This document shows, piece after piece, positions 1-6,924 of a stretch of DNA of 19,592 nt. The stretch comes from Bacteroidales bacterium UBA1800 (GTDB taxonomy: Bacteria > Bacteroidota > Bacteroidia > Bacteroidales > VadinHA17): contig DCFQ01000024.1 in the NCBI GenBank assembly GCA_002319915.1, forward strand, positions 9,115-28,706. The letters are read 5' to 3'. The stretch's first letter is position 1. Each line of letters begins with the position of its first letter. Below the pieces are notes generated by a model that was given only the letters and a program-made list of their open reading frames with translations, made no database searches and was not told where the DNA came from. A program made the position numbers and the translations under genes.

Positions 1-756
1 CTTATCCTTCTCATCAGGGATAAGCTCGGCATCGAGCCGGAAGCAATACTCAACATACTTAACCCCTGGACAATAATAGGCCTGGTTTCGGGAGGAGCCG
101 TTGTCTTCTGGTTTACCGGCGCTTCAACACAGGCGGTGACAACAGGTGCACACAGGGCCGTGGAATATATTAAAAAGCATATCAGGCTTGATGAGGATGC
201 GGACCCCAGGGCAAATATTGAAAATTCCGTCGAGGTCGTAAGGATTTGCACCAGGTATGCCCAATCGGGTATGCTTAACATATTCATTTCCATCTTCTCA
301 TTTGCACTTGCATTTGCATTTTTCTCTTCACCTTCTCAGATCGGGAATTCTGGCAAAATCGAATCACTGTCACTGTTTATCAGCTATCTTATCTCCATTG
401 CTATATTCGGCCTTTTCCAGGCGATCTTCATGGCAAATGCAGGCGGAGCCTGGGACAATGCGAAAAAGGTGGTCGAGGTCGACCTTCTCCAGAAAGGAAC
501 ACCGATGCACGCTGCCACCGTGATAGGCGACACCGTCGGCGATCCCTTCAAGGATACGGCATCGGTCACTCTCAACCCCATAATCAAGTTCACGACGCTG
601 TTCGGCCTTCTGGCAATGGAAATATCTATCTCTGATAATTTCAGTCCTGCGGCTCCCTATGCAGGACTTGTCTTCTTCGTAATTGCCCTGTATTTTGTCT
701 GGAGGTCATTTTATAAGATGCGGATCCCTCCGATCATTGAAGGATCTGAAGAGTGA
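1..756 (+). CDS. hppA: Membrane-bound ion-translocating pyrophosphatase, C-terminal part
   Basis: C-terminal 251 codons of a V-type (H+ or Na+) inner-membrane pyrophosphatase, which hydrolyses PPi to pump cations. The frame is open from base 1, so the gene starts upstream of the window. Two family signatures are visible: NAGGAWDNAKK (nt 436-468) and GDTVGDPFKDT (nt 526-558). The Asp and Lys residues of these motifs bind Mg-PPi in known members. Several hydrophobic segments surround them, consistent with the last of the family's roughly 16 helices, and the tail ends about 60 residues after the second motif, as is usual. The A/K position that decides K+ dependence lies upstream of the window, so the ion and K+ class cannot be decided here. 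The gene converges with the aldo/keto reductase, 21 bases separating the two stop codons. Confidence 0.95.
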   Translation, partial: LILLIRDKLGIEPEAILNILNPWTIIGLVSGGAVVFWFTGASTQAVTTGAHRAVEYIKKHIRLDEDADPRANIENSVEVVRICTRYAQSGMLNIFISIFSFALAFAFFSSPSQIGNSGKIESLSLFISYLISIAIFGLFQAIFMANAGGAWDNAKKVVEVDLLQKGTPMHAATVIGDTVGDPFKDTASVTLNPIIKFTTLFGLLAMEISISDNFSPAAPYAGLVFFVIALYFVWRSFYKMRIPPIIEGSEE

Positions 757-780
757 TCAATAGTGCCCCGGGAATGATCA
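754..780. repeat. TGATCA inverted repeat spanning two convergent stop codons
   Basis: TGATCA occurs at 754-759 and again at 775-780, enclosing a CCCGGG core. The hppA stop (TGA, 754-756) lies in the left arm and the aldo/keto reductase stop (TGA on the minus strand, 778-780) in the right arm. The 6-bp stem with a 15-nt loop and no T-run makes it a weak terminator candidate in either direction. It is the only structure between the two genes. Confidence 0.3.
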
Positions 781-1755
781 TGCATGTCCGGCGATCAGAT
801 GGGGCTGGTAGAGTTCCTCGAGGCTCCTCGTCTCCTCCATGGTCAGTTTCACGTCGAGAGCTGCTACGGCATCTTCGAGGTGTCCTGGTTTGCTGGCTCC
901 AACGATAGGTGCTGTAACCACCGGTCTGCTGAGGAGCCATGCAAGTGCCACGCGGGCATTCGATACACCCCTTTTCCCGGCAATCTGAGTAAGCCTGTCA
1001 ATTATCTCAAAATCAGAGTCTTTATACAGGCTTTTGCCGAATTCATCAGTCTTTGACCTTATGGTTTCATTTCTTTCCTTCGACCGGTTACCAGTAAGGA
1101 GGCCGCGGGCAAGGGGCGACCAGGGTATGACTGCAATCTTCTGGTCGGTGCAGAACGGCAGCATTTCGCGTTCCTCTTCCCTGTAGATAAGGTTGTAATG
1201 AGGCTGCATCGAAACGAATCTCGTCCATCCATGGAGGTCAGAAGTGTAGAGCGCTTTTGCGAATTGCCAGGTATACATGGAGGAAGCACCGATGTAAAGC
1301 GCCTTTCCCGCTTTGACTACATCATGAAGGGCTTCCATGGTCTCTTCCACAGGTGTATGGTAATCCCACCTGTGGATCTGGTAGAGGTCGACATAATCAG
1401 TTTTCAGTCTCTTTAGGCTGTCGTCTATCGACCGCATTATATGCTTGCGTGACAGCCCCCTGTCATTCGGGTCATTGCTCATCTGGTTGAACACTTTTGT
1501 GGCAATTACCACCTCTTCGCGCTTTGCGAAATCCCGGAGGGCCTGGCCGAGTATCTCTTCGCTCGAACCGAAGGAATATACATCGGCAGTGTCGAAGAAA
1601 TTTATTCCGAGCTCCAGTGCCTTTTTAATAAAAAGCCTGCTTTCATCCTCATCAAGCGCCCATTTCCAGCGTTCATTAGGCTTTCCATAGGTCATCGCAC
1701 CGAGGCATATCCTCGATACTACCATCCCCGTATTCCCGAACCGTATATATTCCAT
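778..1755 (-). CDS. YajO-like aldo/keto reductase
   Basis: NAD(P)H-dependent cytoplasmic oxidoreductase of 325 residues, a typical AKR length, with the (beta/alpha)8 fold. The catalytic tetrad is complete: Asp55 and Tyr60 (FFDTADVYS), Lys87 (ATKVF) and His128 (QIHRWD). From memory the sequence matches E. coli YajO closely along its whole length, including RSIDDSLKRL, QIHRWDY.TP.EET.EAL, VSMQ.HYNLIYREEEREMLP and VIPWSPLARG. YajO was reported to help form 1-deoxyxylulose-5-phosphate and to reduce aromatic aldehydes, so the natural substrate here is uncertain. No signal peptide. It lies 237 bp downstream of the GH2 gene on the same strand and has its own promoter-like element (1790-1797), so membership in the PUL is doubtful. 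The ATG at 1755 fits the N-terminus of the family. Confidence 0.93.
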   Translation of the reverse strand: MEYIRFGNTGMVVSRICLGAMTYGKPNERWKWALDEDESRLFIKKALELGINFFDTADVYSFGSSEEILGQALRDFAKREEVVIATKVFNQMSNDPNDRGLSRKHIMRSIDDSLKRLKTDYVDLYQIHRWDYHTPVEETMEALHDVVKAGKALYIGASSMYTWQFAKALYTSDLHGWTRFVSMQPHYNLIYREEEREMLPFCTDQKIAVIPWSPLARGLLTGNRSKERNETIRSKTDEFGKSLYKDSDFEIIDRLTQIAGKRGVSNARVALAWLLSRPVVTAPIVGASKPGHLEDAVAALDVKLTMEETRSLEELYQPHLIAGHA

Positions 1756-1789
1756 ATTACTTGATATGCATTAAATTCACAACTTAGAA

Positions 1790-1797
1790 CAAATATA
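1790..1797 (-). promoter_or_regulatory. Bacteroidota-type -7 element before the aldo/keto reductase
   Basis: On the minus strand this reads TATATTTG, an exact match to the Bacteroidota -7 consensus TAnnTTTG, 34 bases upstream of the start codon. A clear -33 TTTG at 19-21 bases further upstream is not present, which lowers confidence. Confidence 0.4.
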
Positions 1798-1837
1798 AGT
1801 CAACAAAAGTTCCGCATTCAGACCTGACTGGCAGGCC

Positions 1838-1974
1838 AGAGCCTCTCCCCCTGTGTCCCCCTCTACCAGGTGCGAGGGGGAATTCCGTGCCCCCCAGCAG
1901 ACCAAGAGCCTTTCTCCTTGTGTTACCCTACCGCTGGACGGGACAAGTTCTCCAAGGTGCGAGAGGGAATTCCG
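1838..1974. repeat. Degenerate intergenic tandem repeat
   Basis: Two related units lie between the aldo/keto reductase and the GH2 gene. Each starts with AGAGCC plus a C/T-rich stretch (1838 and 1905). Each ends with a near-identical 20-21-mer, AGGTGCGAGNGGGAATTCCG, at 1867-1887 and 1954-1974. The pyrimidine-rich start of the first unit can pair with its GAGGGGGAA end. No open frame here is convincing. It resembles short intergenic repeats common in Bacteroidota genomes, but I cannot count copies from one window. Confidence 0.5.
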
Positions 1975-1992
1975 CCTCCGGCGCCATCAGCC

Positions 1993-4422
1993 TTACTCCA
2001 CCCTGAAAACAACTATCGCAGGTTTCAGCCAAGGTGCGGAGAAGGTTACACTGACTTCACCTGCCTGGCCTGTTGTCCGGATATATGCCAGCAATCTCCC
2101 ATGGTACACTCTCTGTACGTTATCGTGCCAGTCGCCGGTATCGGTGTTGCTTGCACTTTCCATTCCCAGCAACTTTGCGGGACCGGTGACAATACAGGTG
2201 ACCTCATCATCCGCCAGCATCACGGGGATGCCGTTCTGGTCAACGATCCCCACAGTTACCTGAATGAGGTGGTTGCCGGCTGAGGCTTTGATTTTATCCG
2301 GAGTTGCTACAATTGCAGACGACCTTCCCGAGGTCTCAACGGAATACCTGGCCACCTCTTTCCCGTCGGCCAGCCCTACGACTTCCAGCCGGCCCGGGCT
2401 GAAAGGCACATCCCACGAGACTATCCCGCTGTTATCGTCAAAATCCTTTGGGGATCCGAAGCTGGTCCCGTTAAGAAACAGCTGCGACTGCCGGCAATTC
2501 GTGTAACATACAACCCTTACCGTGTCCCCTGCAGAGTAATTCCAGAACGGCAGGGCTGAATCGGAAAGCGGACGCCTGCTTCTTGCCGGCCGCAGGTAAG
2601 TACCAAGGAACGTGACCGGCTTTTCTGACCACATTGCCATGCGGAAATAACCTAATGGTTTTACAAAACCTGCAAGGTCGAGCAATCCGGAGCCGAATCC
2701 TCTCGAAGGCCAGGGGAGAGACTCGCCAAGGTAATCAAATCCTGTCCAGATGAACTGGCCGAAAATGAAATCATTGTCCCTCACAGCTTTCCAGGCATTA
2801 TAGCTATGGCCGTTCTCACTACCGTAGATAACCCTTCCGGGGAATCTCTTGTGATCAATGGCGTACATATCTTCGGTATAATTGTAGCCAACGACGTCAA
2901 GGCAAGCTGGATATTCCGTTTCGTTCGTCATGATCACACCGGCAAGTGCACCGGTGACCGGCCTTGTCGTGTCAATTTCGCGGACATCCCCGGAAAGCCT
3001 TTTCCCTATCGGCACGAGCCGCTCAATACCCGGCCGTTTGGGATCATATCCGCCGCTGACGGGCTGATTGAACCTGCTCGAGCTCAATATGGGATGCGTA
3101 TAGGGATCATTCGGATAATCCACCTCGTTCCCAATGCTCCACATGAACACTGACGGGTGGTTCCTGTCACGCAGAACCATGGCTTTGATATCACGGTCGC
3201 TCCATTCATTGAAAAAATCATACGACCCCTGGTATCCGGGTTCCCCGACGTTCCATCCTTCCAGCCACTTCTTTTTAGGGAATTCAAATTCATCAAAACC
3301 TTCATCCATTATCAGGAAACCGAGCTTGTCGCACAAATCGTACAGTTCAGGAGCCTGAAGGTTATGGCTCATCCTGATTGCGTTGCACCCCAGTGTTTTC
3401 AGGGTTTTCAGCCGGCTCTCCAGGACCTGCGGGGGAACAGCCGACCCCAGCACCCCGGCATCATGATGGATGCATACCCCCTTGACCTTCATCCATTTGC
3501 CGTTAAGGGCAAACCCTTTATCGGGATCGAATTTCAGGGTCCTGATGCCGGCATTGAAGGCTGATTCATCAATGTCTTTTCCGCCGTAATAGATGACAGC
3601 ATTCAGCCTGTAAAGGCAGGGTGAGTCAAGGCTCCAGAGCACCGGATCCTTCACCCGGAGGTCTGATGAAAGCTCAGATGTGCCCGGAGCCAGCTTCATG
3701 CTGACCATTTTCCCGGACACGACCTTCCCTGTCGAATCAGCAAGCTGGAACCGTACATTTACATTGGCGTCAGTTCCTGATTCATTGATGATCTTTGCCG
3801 AAACATGCACGGTGGCTGATCTGGCGGTTACTCCGGAAGTATTGTAGGTGACACCCCACAAGTCAAAGTGAACGGGTTCGCAGGTTACAAGGTAAACATT
3901 CCTGTAGATGCCCGATCCAGTATACCACCGCGAATCGGCAGACTTGCTGTGGTCGACGCGCACTGCCAGGGTATTGGGTTCCCCGTATCTGAGGTAAGGT
4001 GTGAGATCATAAGCAAAGGAAACATAGCCGTTGGGCCTGTAGCCGAGCAGTTGTCCGTTGATATAGACAGAGCTTCGGTTGTATACCCCGTCGAAATAAA
4101 TGAAGACCCTTTTTCCTTCCAGCTCCGGCGAGACATTGATCACCCTGCGGTACCACCCGATCCCTCCCGGAAGATATCCTGTGCAGCTGGCAAGAGTCGG
4201 GCTCAGAGGAGCTTCAATGCTCCAGTCGTGGGGGAGATCAAGCTTTCGCCAGCCTTTGTCGTCAAAACCCGGATTTGCAGCACCCGGTTCGTCCTTCAGA
4301 AGGAAAAGCCAGTTGTCGTTTAAAAGTTGCTGTGTTCCAAATCCAGGCTGGGCACTGACCCGGGGAGAAATAATGGATATGATTATCGTCAGAAGAACCA
4401 TAAGGATGGAAGCTCTTTTCAT
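1993..4422 (-). CDS. Exported GH2 beta-galactosidase-like glycosidase
   Basis: 809-residue retaining glycoside hydrolase of family GH2, probably periplasmic or surface, removing terminal beta-linked galactose or a similar sugar. Residues 1-25 form a signal peptide ending SAQ. Domains in order: jelly-roll sugar-binding domain (about 30-180, GWYRR, DGVYNRSSVYING), immunoglobulin-like domain (about 185-295), TIM barrel (about 300-600), then C-terminal Ig-like domains (about 625-809) of the DUF4982 and Big type seen in Bacteroidota GH2 enzymes. The acid/base is Glu433 in MWSIGNEVD and the nucleophile Glu536 in YGSENG; their spacing of 103 residues is normal. KGVCIHHD (314-321) is the usual barrel entry motif. 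It follows the susCD-lipoprotein operon but is separated from it by a strong terminator at 4536-4584, so it may be transcribed separately or by read-through. Substrate could also be beta-glucuronide or beta-mannoside; galactosidase is the family default. Confidence 0.88.
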   Translation of the reverse strand: MKRASILMVLLTIIISIISPRVSAQPGFGTQQLLNDNWLFLLKDEPGAANPGFDDKGWRKLDLPHDWSIEAPLSPTLASCTGYLPGGIGWYRRVINVSPELEGKRVFIYFDGVYNRSSVYINGQLLGYRPNGYVSFAYDLTPYLRYGEPNTLAVRVDHSKSADSRWYTGSGIYRNVYLVTCEPVHFDLWGVTYNTSGVTARSATVHVSAKIINESGTDANVNVRFQLADSTGKVVSGKMVSMKLAPGTSELSSDLRVKDPVLWSLDSPCLYRLNAVIYYGGKDIDESAFNAGIRTLKFDPDKGFALNGKWMKVKGVCIHHDAGVLGSAVPPQVLESRLKTLKTLGCNAIRMSHNLQAPELYDLCDKLGFLIMDEGFDEFEFPKKKWLEGWNVGEPGYQGSYDFFNEWSDRDIKAMVLRDRNHPSVFMWSIGNEVDYPNDPYTHPILSSSRFNQPVSGGYDPKRPGIERLVPIGKRLSGDVREIDTTRPVTGALAGVIMTNETEYPACLDVVGYNYTEDMYAIDHKRFPGRVIYGSENGHSYNAWKAVRDNDFIFGQFIWTGFDYLGESLPWPSRGFGSGLLDLAGFVKPLGYFRMAMWSEKPVTFLGTYLRPARSRRPLSDSALPFWNYSAGDTVRVVCYTNCRQSQLFLNGTSFGSPKDFDDNSGIVSWDVPFSPGRLEVVGLADGKEVARYSVETSGRSSAIVATPDKIKASAGNHLIQVTVGIVDQNGIPVMLADDEVTCIVTGPAKLLGMESASNTDTGDWHDNVQRVYHGRLLAYIRTTGQAGEVSVTFSAPWLKPAIVVFRVE

Positions 4423-4446
4423 AGCCGACTGATTTAATTAGATGCT

Positions 4447-4454
4447 GTAAGATA
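4447..4454 (-). promoter_or_regulatory. Possible -7 element for the GH2 gene
   Basis: On the minus strand this reads TATCTTAC, two mismatches from TATCTTTG, 25 bases before the GH2 start. The distance resembles that of the other candidate promoters in the window. No good -33 box is seen. It is suggested mainly because a terminator lies just upstream and the gene would otherwise depend on read-through. Confidence 0.25.
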
Positions 4455-4535
4455 TAAATTTTCCCGGGTTAAAATACCAGCGCATTGCTCACAGGTCCGA
4501 TTGCCGGAGTTTGTCCCCGCAATGGGGGAAAGGCG

Positions 4536-4584
4536 AATAAAAAGGGTGAGGAAATGCTCAATAAAAGTCTGCATCCTCACCCTT
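4536..4584 (-). terminator. Intrinsic terminator of the susC-susD-lipoprotein operon
   Basis: A perfect 11-bp stem, AAGGGTGAGGA (4542-4552) with TCCTCACCCTT (4574-4584), encloses a 21-nt loop. Read on the minus strand, the stem runs straight into TTTTTATT, as expected for Rho-independent termination. It starts 41 bases after the lipoprotein stop codon and separates that operon from the GH2 gene. Confidence 0.85.
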
Positions 4585-4615
4585 AATCAGCTTGATTTAT
4601 TAATCAGCCTGGATT
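4585..4615. repeat. Short direct repeat between stop codon and terminator
   Basis: AATCAGCTTGATT (4585-4597) recurs as AATCAGCCTGGATT (4602-4615), a period of 17 bases, between the lipoprotein stop and the terminator. No function can be assigned. It may be a duplication of the 3' untranslated region. Confidence 0.35.
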
Positions 4616-4624
4616 ACAAAAGCT

Positions 4625-5428
4625 TCAGGGATTCCTGGTGAAAGTGAACTTGTAAGTACCCACGTTGCCGATTGCCGCAAGGGAGATATCGAAATACATG
4701 GTGTATGAACCGTCGCAGGAACTGTATGTGCCACTTCCCGCATAGGTGATGGCCCCATATCCGAAAGCCTCTGATGAAATTGCTTTTGCCGGAACCGTAA
4801 CATTATAGGTTGCCGGGTTGATAAACATTACCAGCGGGCCGAGATCCTCGGTCAGGCCTTCAATTTCTTCAAGCCCTGTCACATAGATCTTATTTGGATC
4901 GCCGGGATCAGCGGCAAGGACTATGTTTCCCTCGGAGTTCCAGTCGGGGGATACTGAATGATAGCTTCCTTCCGCGAGATCCTTGTCGTAGGCACAGGCA
5001 ACGGGAACCTGGAGCACAGCAGTGGATCGCGTGGTCAATCCGTTTGCCGTTGTTACGAGCTCAAGGGTGAAAATGTCACCGTTTTTGATCCCGCCCTGGT
5101 TAAGGCCCAGTTCCTGGATGACTTCAGCGGATCCGATCCTCACAGTAGCCGGGTATGACGTTACTTCTGCCACTTTGACCTTTTCCGGGTTGCCATTGTA
5201 TGAGGCCTCAACGCTGATTCTGTCAGGGGTTGTTCCTTCAGGGACGGTGATGCTGAATTCGACATACGAACTCTCAAGGTTCTTCGAGTCGAAGATGCCT
5301 GGATTGATGTCCTCTATTGCAGGTACCACTGCGACGCCTCTTACTCCGGCCGGATCCGGTAGTTTTTTGCAGGTTATGAGTGCTGCTGCAAGCAGGATGA
5401 TGAATCCGGAAATTATTGGTTTTTTCAT
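4625..5428 (-). CDS. SusD-linked lipoprotein, probable surface glycan-binding protein
   Basis: 267 residues. The N-terminus is a lipoprotein signal peptide with the acylated cysteine at position 20 (AALITC), followed by KK. I do not recognise a named domain. The composition is strand-rich and non-catalytic: a first half with alternating hydrophobic patterns (about 30-143) and a second half (about 144-267) beginning VPVACAYD and ending TYKFTFTRN, which looks like a separate beta-sandwich. Cys145 and Cys238 are the only cysteines after the lipid cysteine and could form a disulfide. Position is the best clue: third gene of a susC-susD-lipoprotein operon, 39 bases after susD and immediately before the terminator, where surface glycan-binding proteins usually lie. 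Function is therefore inferred from context; a structural role or an unrecognised enzyme cannot be excluded. Confidence 0.75.
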   Translation of the reverse strand: MKKPIISGFIILLAAALITCKKLPDPAGVRGVAVVPAIEDINPGIFDSKNLESSYVEFSITVPEGTTPDRISVEASYNGNPEKVKVAEVTSYPATVRIGSAEVIQELGLNQGGIKNGDIFTLELVTTANGLTTRSTAVLQVPVACAYDKDLAEGSYHSVSPDWNSEGNIVLAADPGDPNKIYVTGLEEIEGLTEDLGPLVMFINPATYNVTVPAKAISSEAFGYGAITYAGSGTYSSCDGSYTMYFDISLAAIGNVGTYKFTFTRNP

Positions 5429-5467
5429 TTCAGTAAGATTTAATGTTATAATCGGTGATCACTCTCT

Positions 5468-6913
5468 TCAGCGGGTACCCAGGGCCCACCAGACATTTTC
5501 ACTGTATACGTAGGTCCCGTCGCCATAAGCATCCCGGACGTTCACATTGGTGGTTACGTCTTCCGACCCGTATGCGAACCGGAGAGGGAACCTGGTTACA
5601 TTCATCGGGTTATCGAGATGTATTACATCATTCCCCATGGCTCTCAGCCGACGGTAATCATTGTAAGCTTCAATAGATTCCTCTTCGTAGAAAGCGATAT
5701 ACTTCTGATTCATAACCTCCGATAAGGGATCAGCATTGAATTTGGGCCTGACAGAATTGTTGAAGTAATCCCTGGCATCTGAAGCCGTGAGCCCGATATT
5801 TACCTTTTGAAAAGCTGCCGTTACTCCTCTCCTGAGTGCGGTGTCAGCCAGTGCAAGGTTTCCGATCCTGACATAAGCCTCTGCCTTGAGGAATTCGATC
5901 TCATGGTAGCTTAGAAGGTATGTGGGTGCTGTTTGTGTGCTTATGGCGGAGATTGAGTATACACCCTGTACCTGGTTGGCGGTACCGTTCGGTGCAAATG
6001 CCAGTCCGCCTCCGGCATCCGGATGCGGCATGAAAAATATCGCATCCCTGGGATCATTCCTTTCTGTCAGCTTGTTGTGGAGACTTTGGCTTGCCCCGTA
6101 ATAGTCACGATCCTGGAATATGCAATAGAATGGACTTTGCGAGGTTGTTCCGTTATAATTGAACTGGGCCTGTTCATCGCCTGAAGCGAAGGATTTATCC
6201 GCAAATGTTATAACGTCGTTAAATGCTGGGGATTTTAAGGAGAGCCTCATTGTATAACGGGACTTGAGTCCCCAGGCAAATTTTTTCCACAACCCGGTAT
6301 TCCCCCCGTAGATGAGATCCTGGTTGCCCAGAGAAGGGTAAACCGACTCTTTGTCGAGATTAGCCAGGGCTTCATCCAGTAGTTCAAAGATGTTATTATA
6401 AATATCCTCCTGGCTGTCGAGAAAAGGAGTGAATATCACTCCCGGCTGAAGAGCCTGCGTCCAGGGCACATCGCCCATTACATCAGTGAGAGTCGCCAGG
6501 TTATAAGCTGTTAAGATCTGTGCGATCCCTAAAGTGTGGTAATTCCCTGCCTCTGAACCGCCCTCAGAGCACTTTTCACGGACCAGTTTCAGCGAGTAAA
6601 GGTTTGCGTAAACTGCATCCCACGAGTTGTTGTATGTCGTCGAGCTTGAGGGCTGTGAAGATCTAATGTCGGCATTGTAGAACTGGCCGTAGATTCCTGT
6701 GTTATGTTCTATGTAGATCGAAGAGTAAAAAGCGAAATCTCCTCCCGTGACCGAAAATGCACTGGCGGTCATTGCGTCGGTTATTATCAGTCTTGAGGCC
6801 ATATCGCTCGGATCGTTTACATCCTTGTTTATTCTATCCATGATCTTCTCCGAGCATGACCAAAGGGAAAAGAACAGGAAGGCAGAGAACGATATATAGA
6901 TTATTTTTTTCAT
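5468..6913 (-). CDS. SusD/RagB-family glycan-binding outer-membrane lipoprotein
   Basis: 481-residue SusD homologue of the SusD-like_2 type, an alpha-helical (TPR-rich) lid that binds glycan and sits over the SusC channel. A lipoprotein signal precedes Cys20 (SLWSC). The family motif GDVPWTQAL is at about 147-155, preceded by a TPR-like helix pair (AYNLATLTDVM). TPR-like helices continue at ALANLDK and in the LLSYHEIEFLKAEAYVRIGN segment, and the C-terminus has the usual EEESIEAYNDYRRLR. I chose the ATG at 6913, not the in-frame TTG at 6919, because it gives a normal lipoprotein signal start (MKKIIYI) and the TTG lies within 5 bases of the susC stop. The gene follows susC by 11 bases and precedes the third lipoprotein by 39, so all three are surely cotranscribed. 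Confidence 0.93.
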   Translation of the reverse strand: MKKIIYISFSAFLFFSLWSCSEKIMDRINKDVNDPSDMASRLIITDAMTASAFSVTGGDFAFYSSIYIEHNTGIYGQFYNADIRSSQPSSSTTYNNSWDAVYANLYSLKLVREKCSEGGSEAGNYHTLGIAQILTAYNLATLTDVMGDVPWTQALQPGVIFTPFLDSQEDIYNNIFELLDEALANLDKESVYPSLGNQDLIYGGNTGLWKKFAWGLKSRYTMRLSLKSPAFNDVITFADKSFASGDEQAQFNYNGTTSQSPFYCIFQDRDYYGASQSLHNKLTERNDPRDAIFFMPHPDAGGGLAFAPNGTANQVQGVYSISAISTQTAPTYLLSYHEIEFLKAEAYVRIGNLALADTALRRGVTAAFQKVNIGLTASDARDYFNNSVRPKFNADPLSEVMNQKYIAFYEEESIEAYNDYRRLRAMGNDVIHLDNPMNVTRFPLRFAYGSEDVTTNVNVRDAYGDGTYVYSENVWWALGTR

Positions 6914-6924
6914 TTTCAAAAATA

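Noticed and set aside
1853..2283. Overlapping 136- and 137-codon plus-strand frames
   Set aside because: Two frames over the repeat and the GH2 3' end; the product is dominated by repeat-derived sequence and neither frame has a recognisable domain.
3868..4323. 151-codon plus-strand frame inside the GH2 gene
   Set aside because: Fully antisense to the well-supported jelly-roll domain coding sequence, with no family features.
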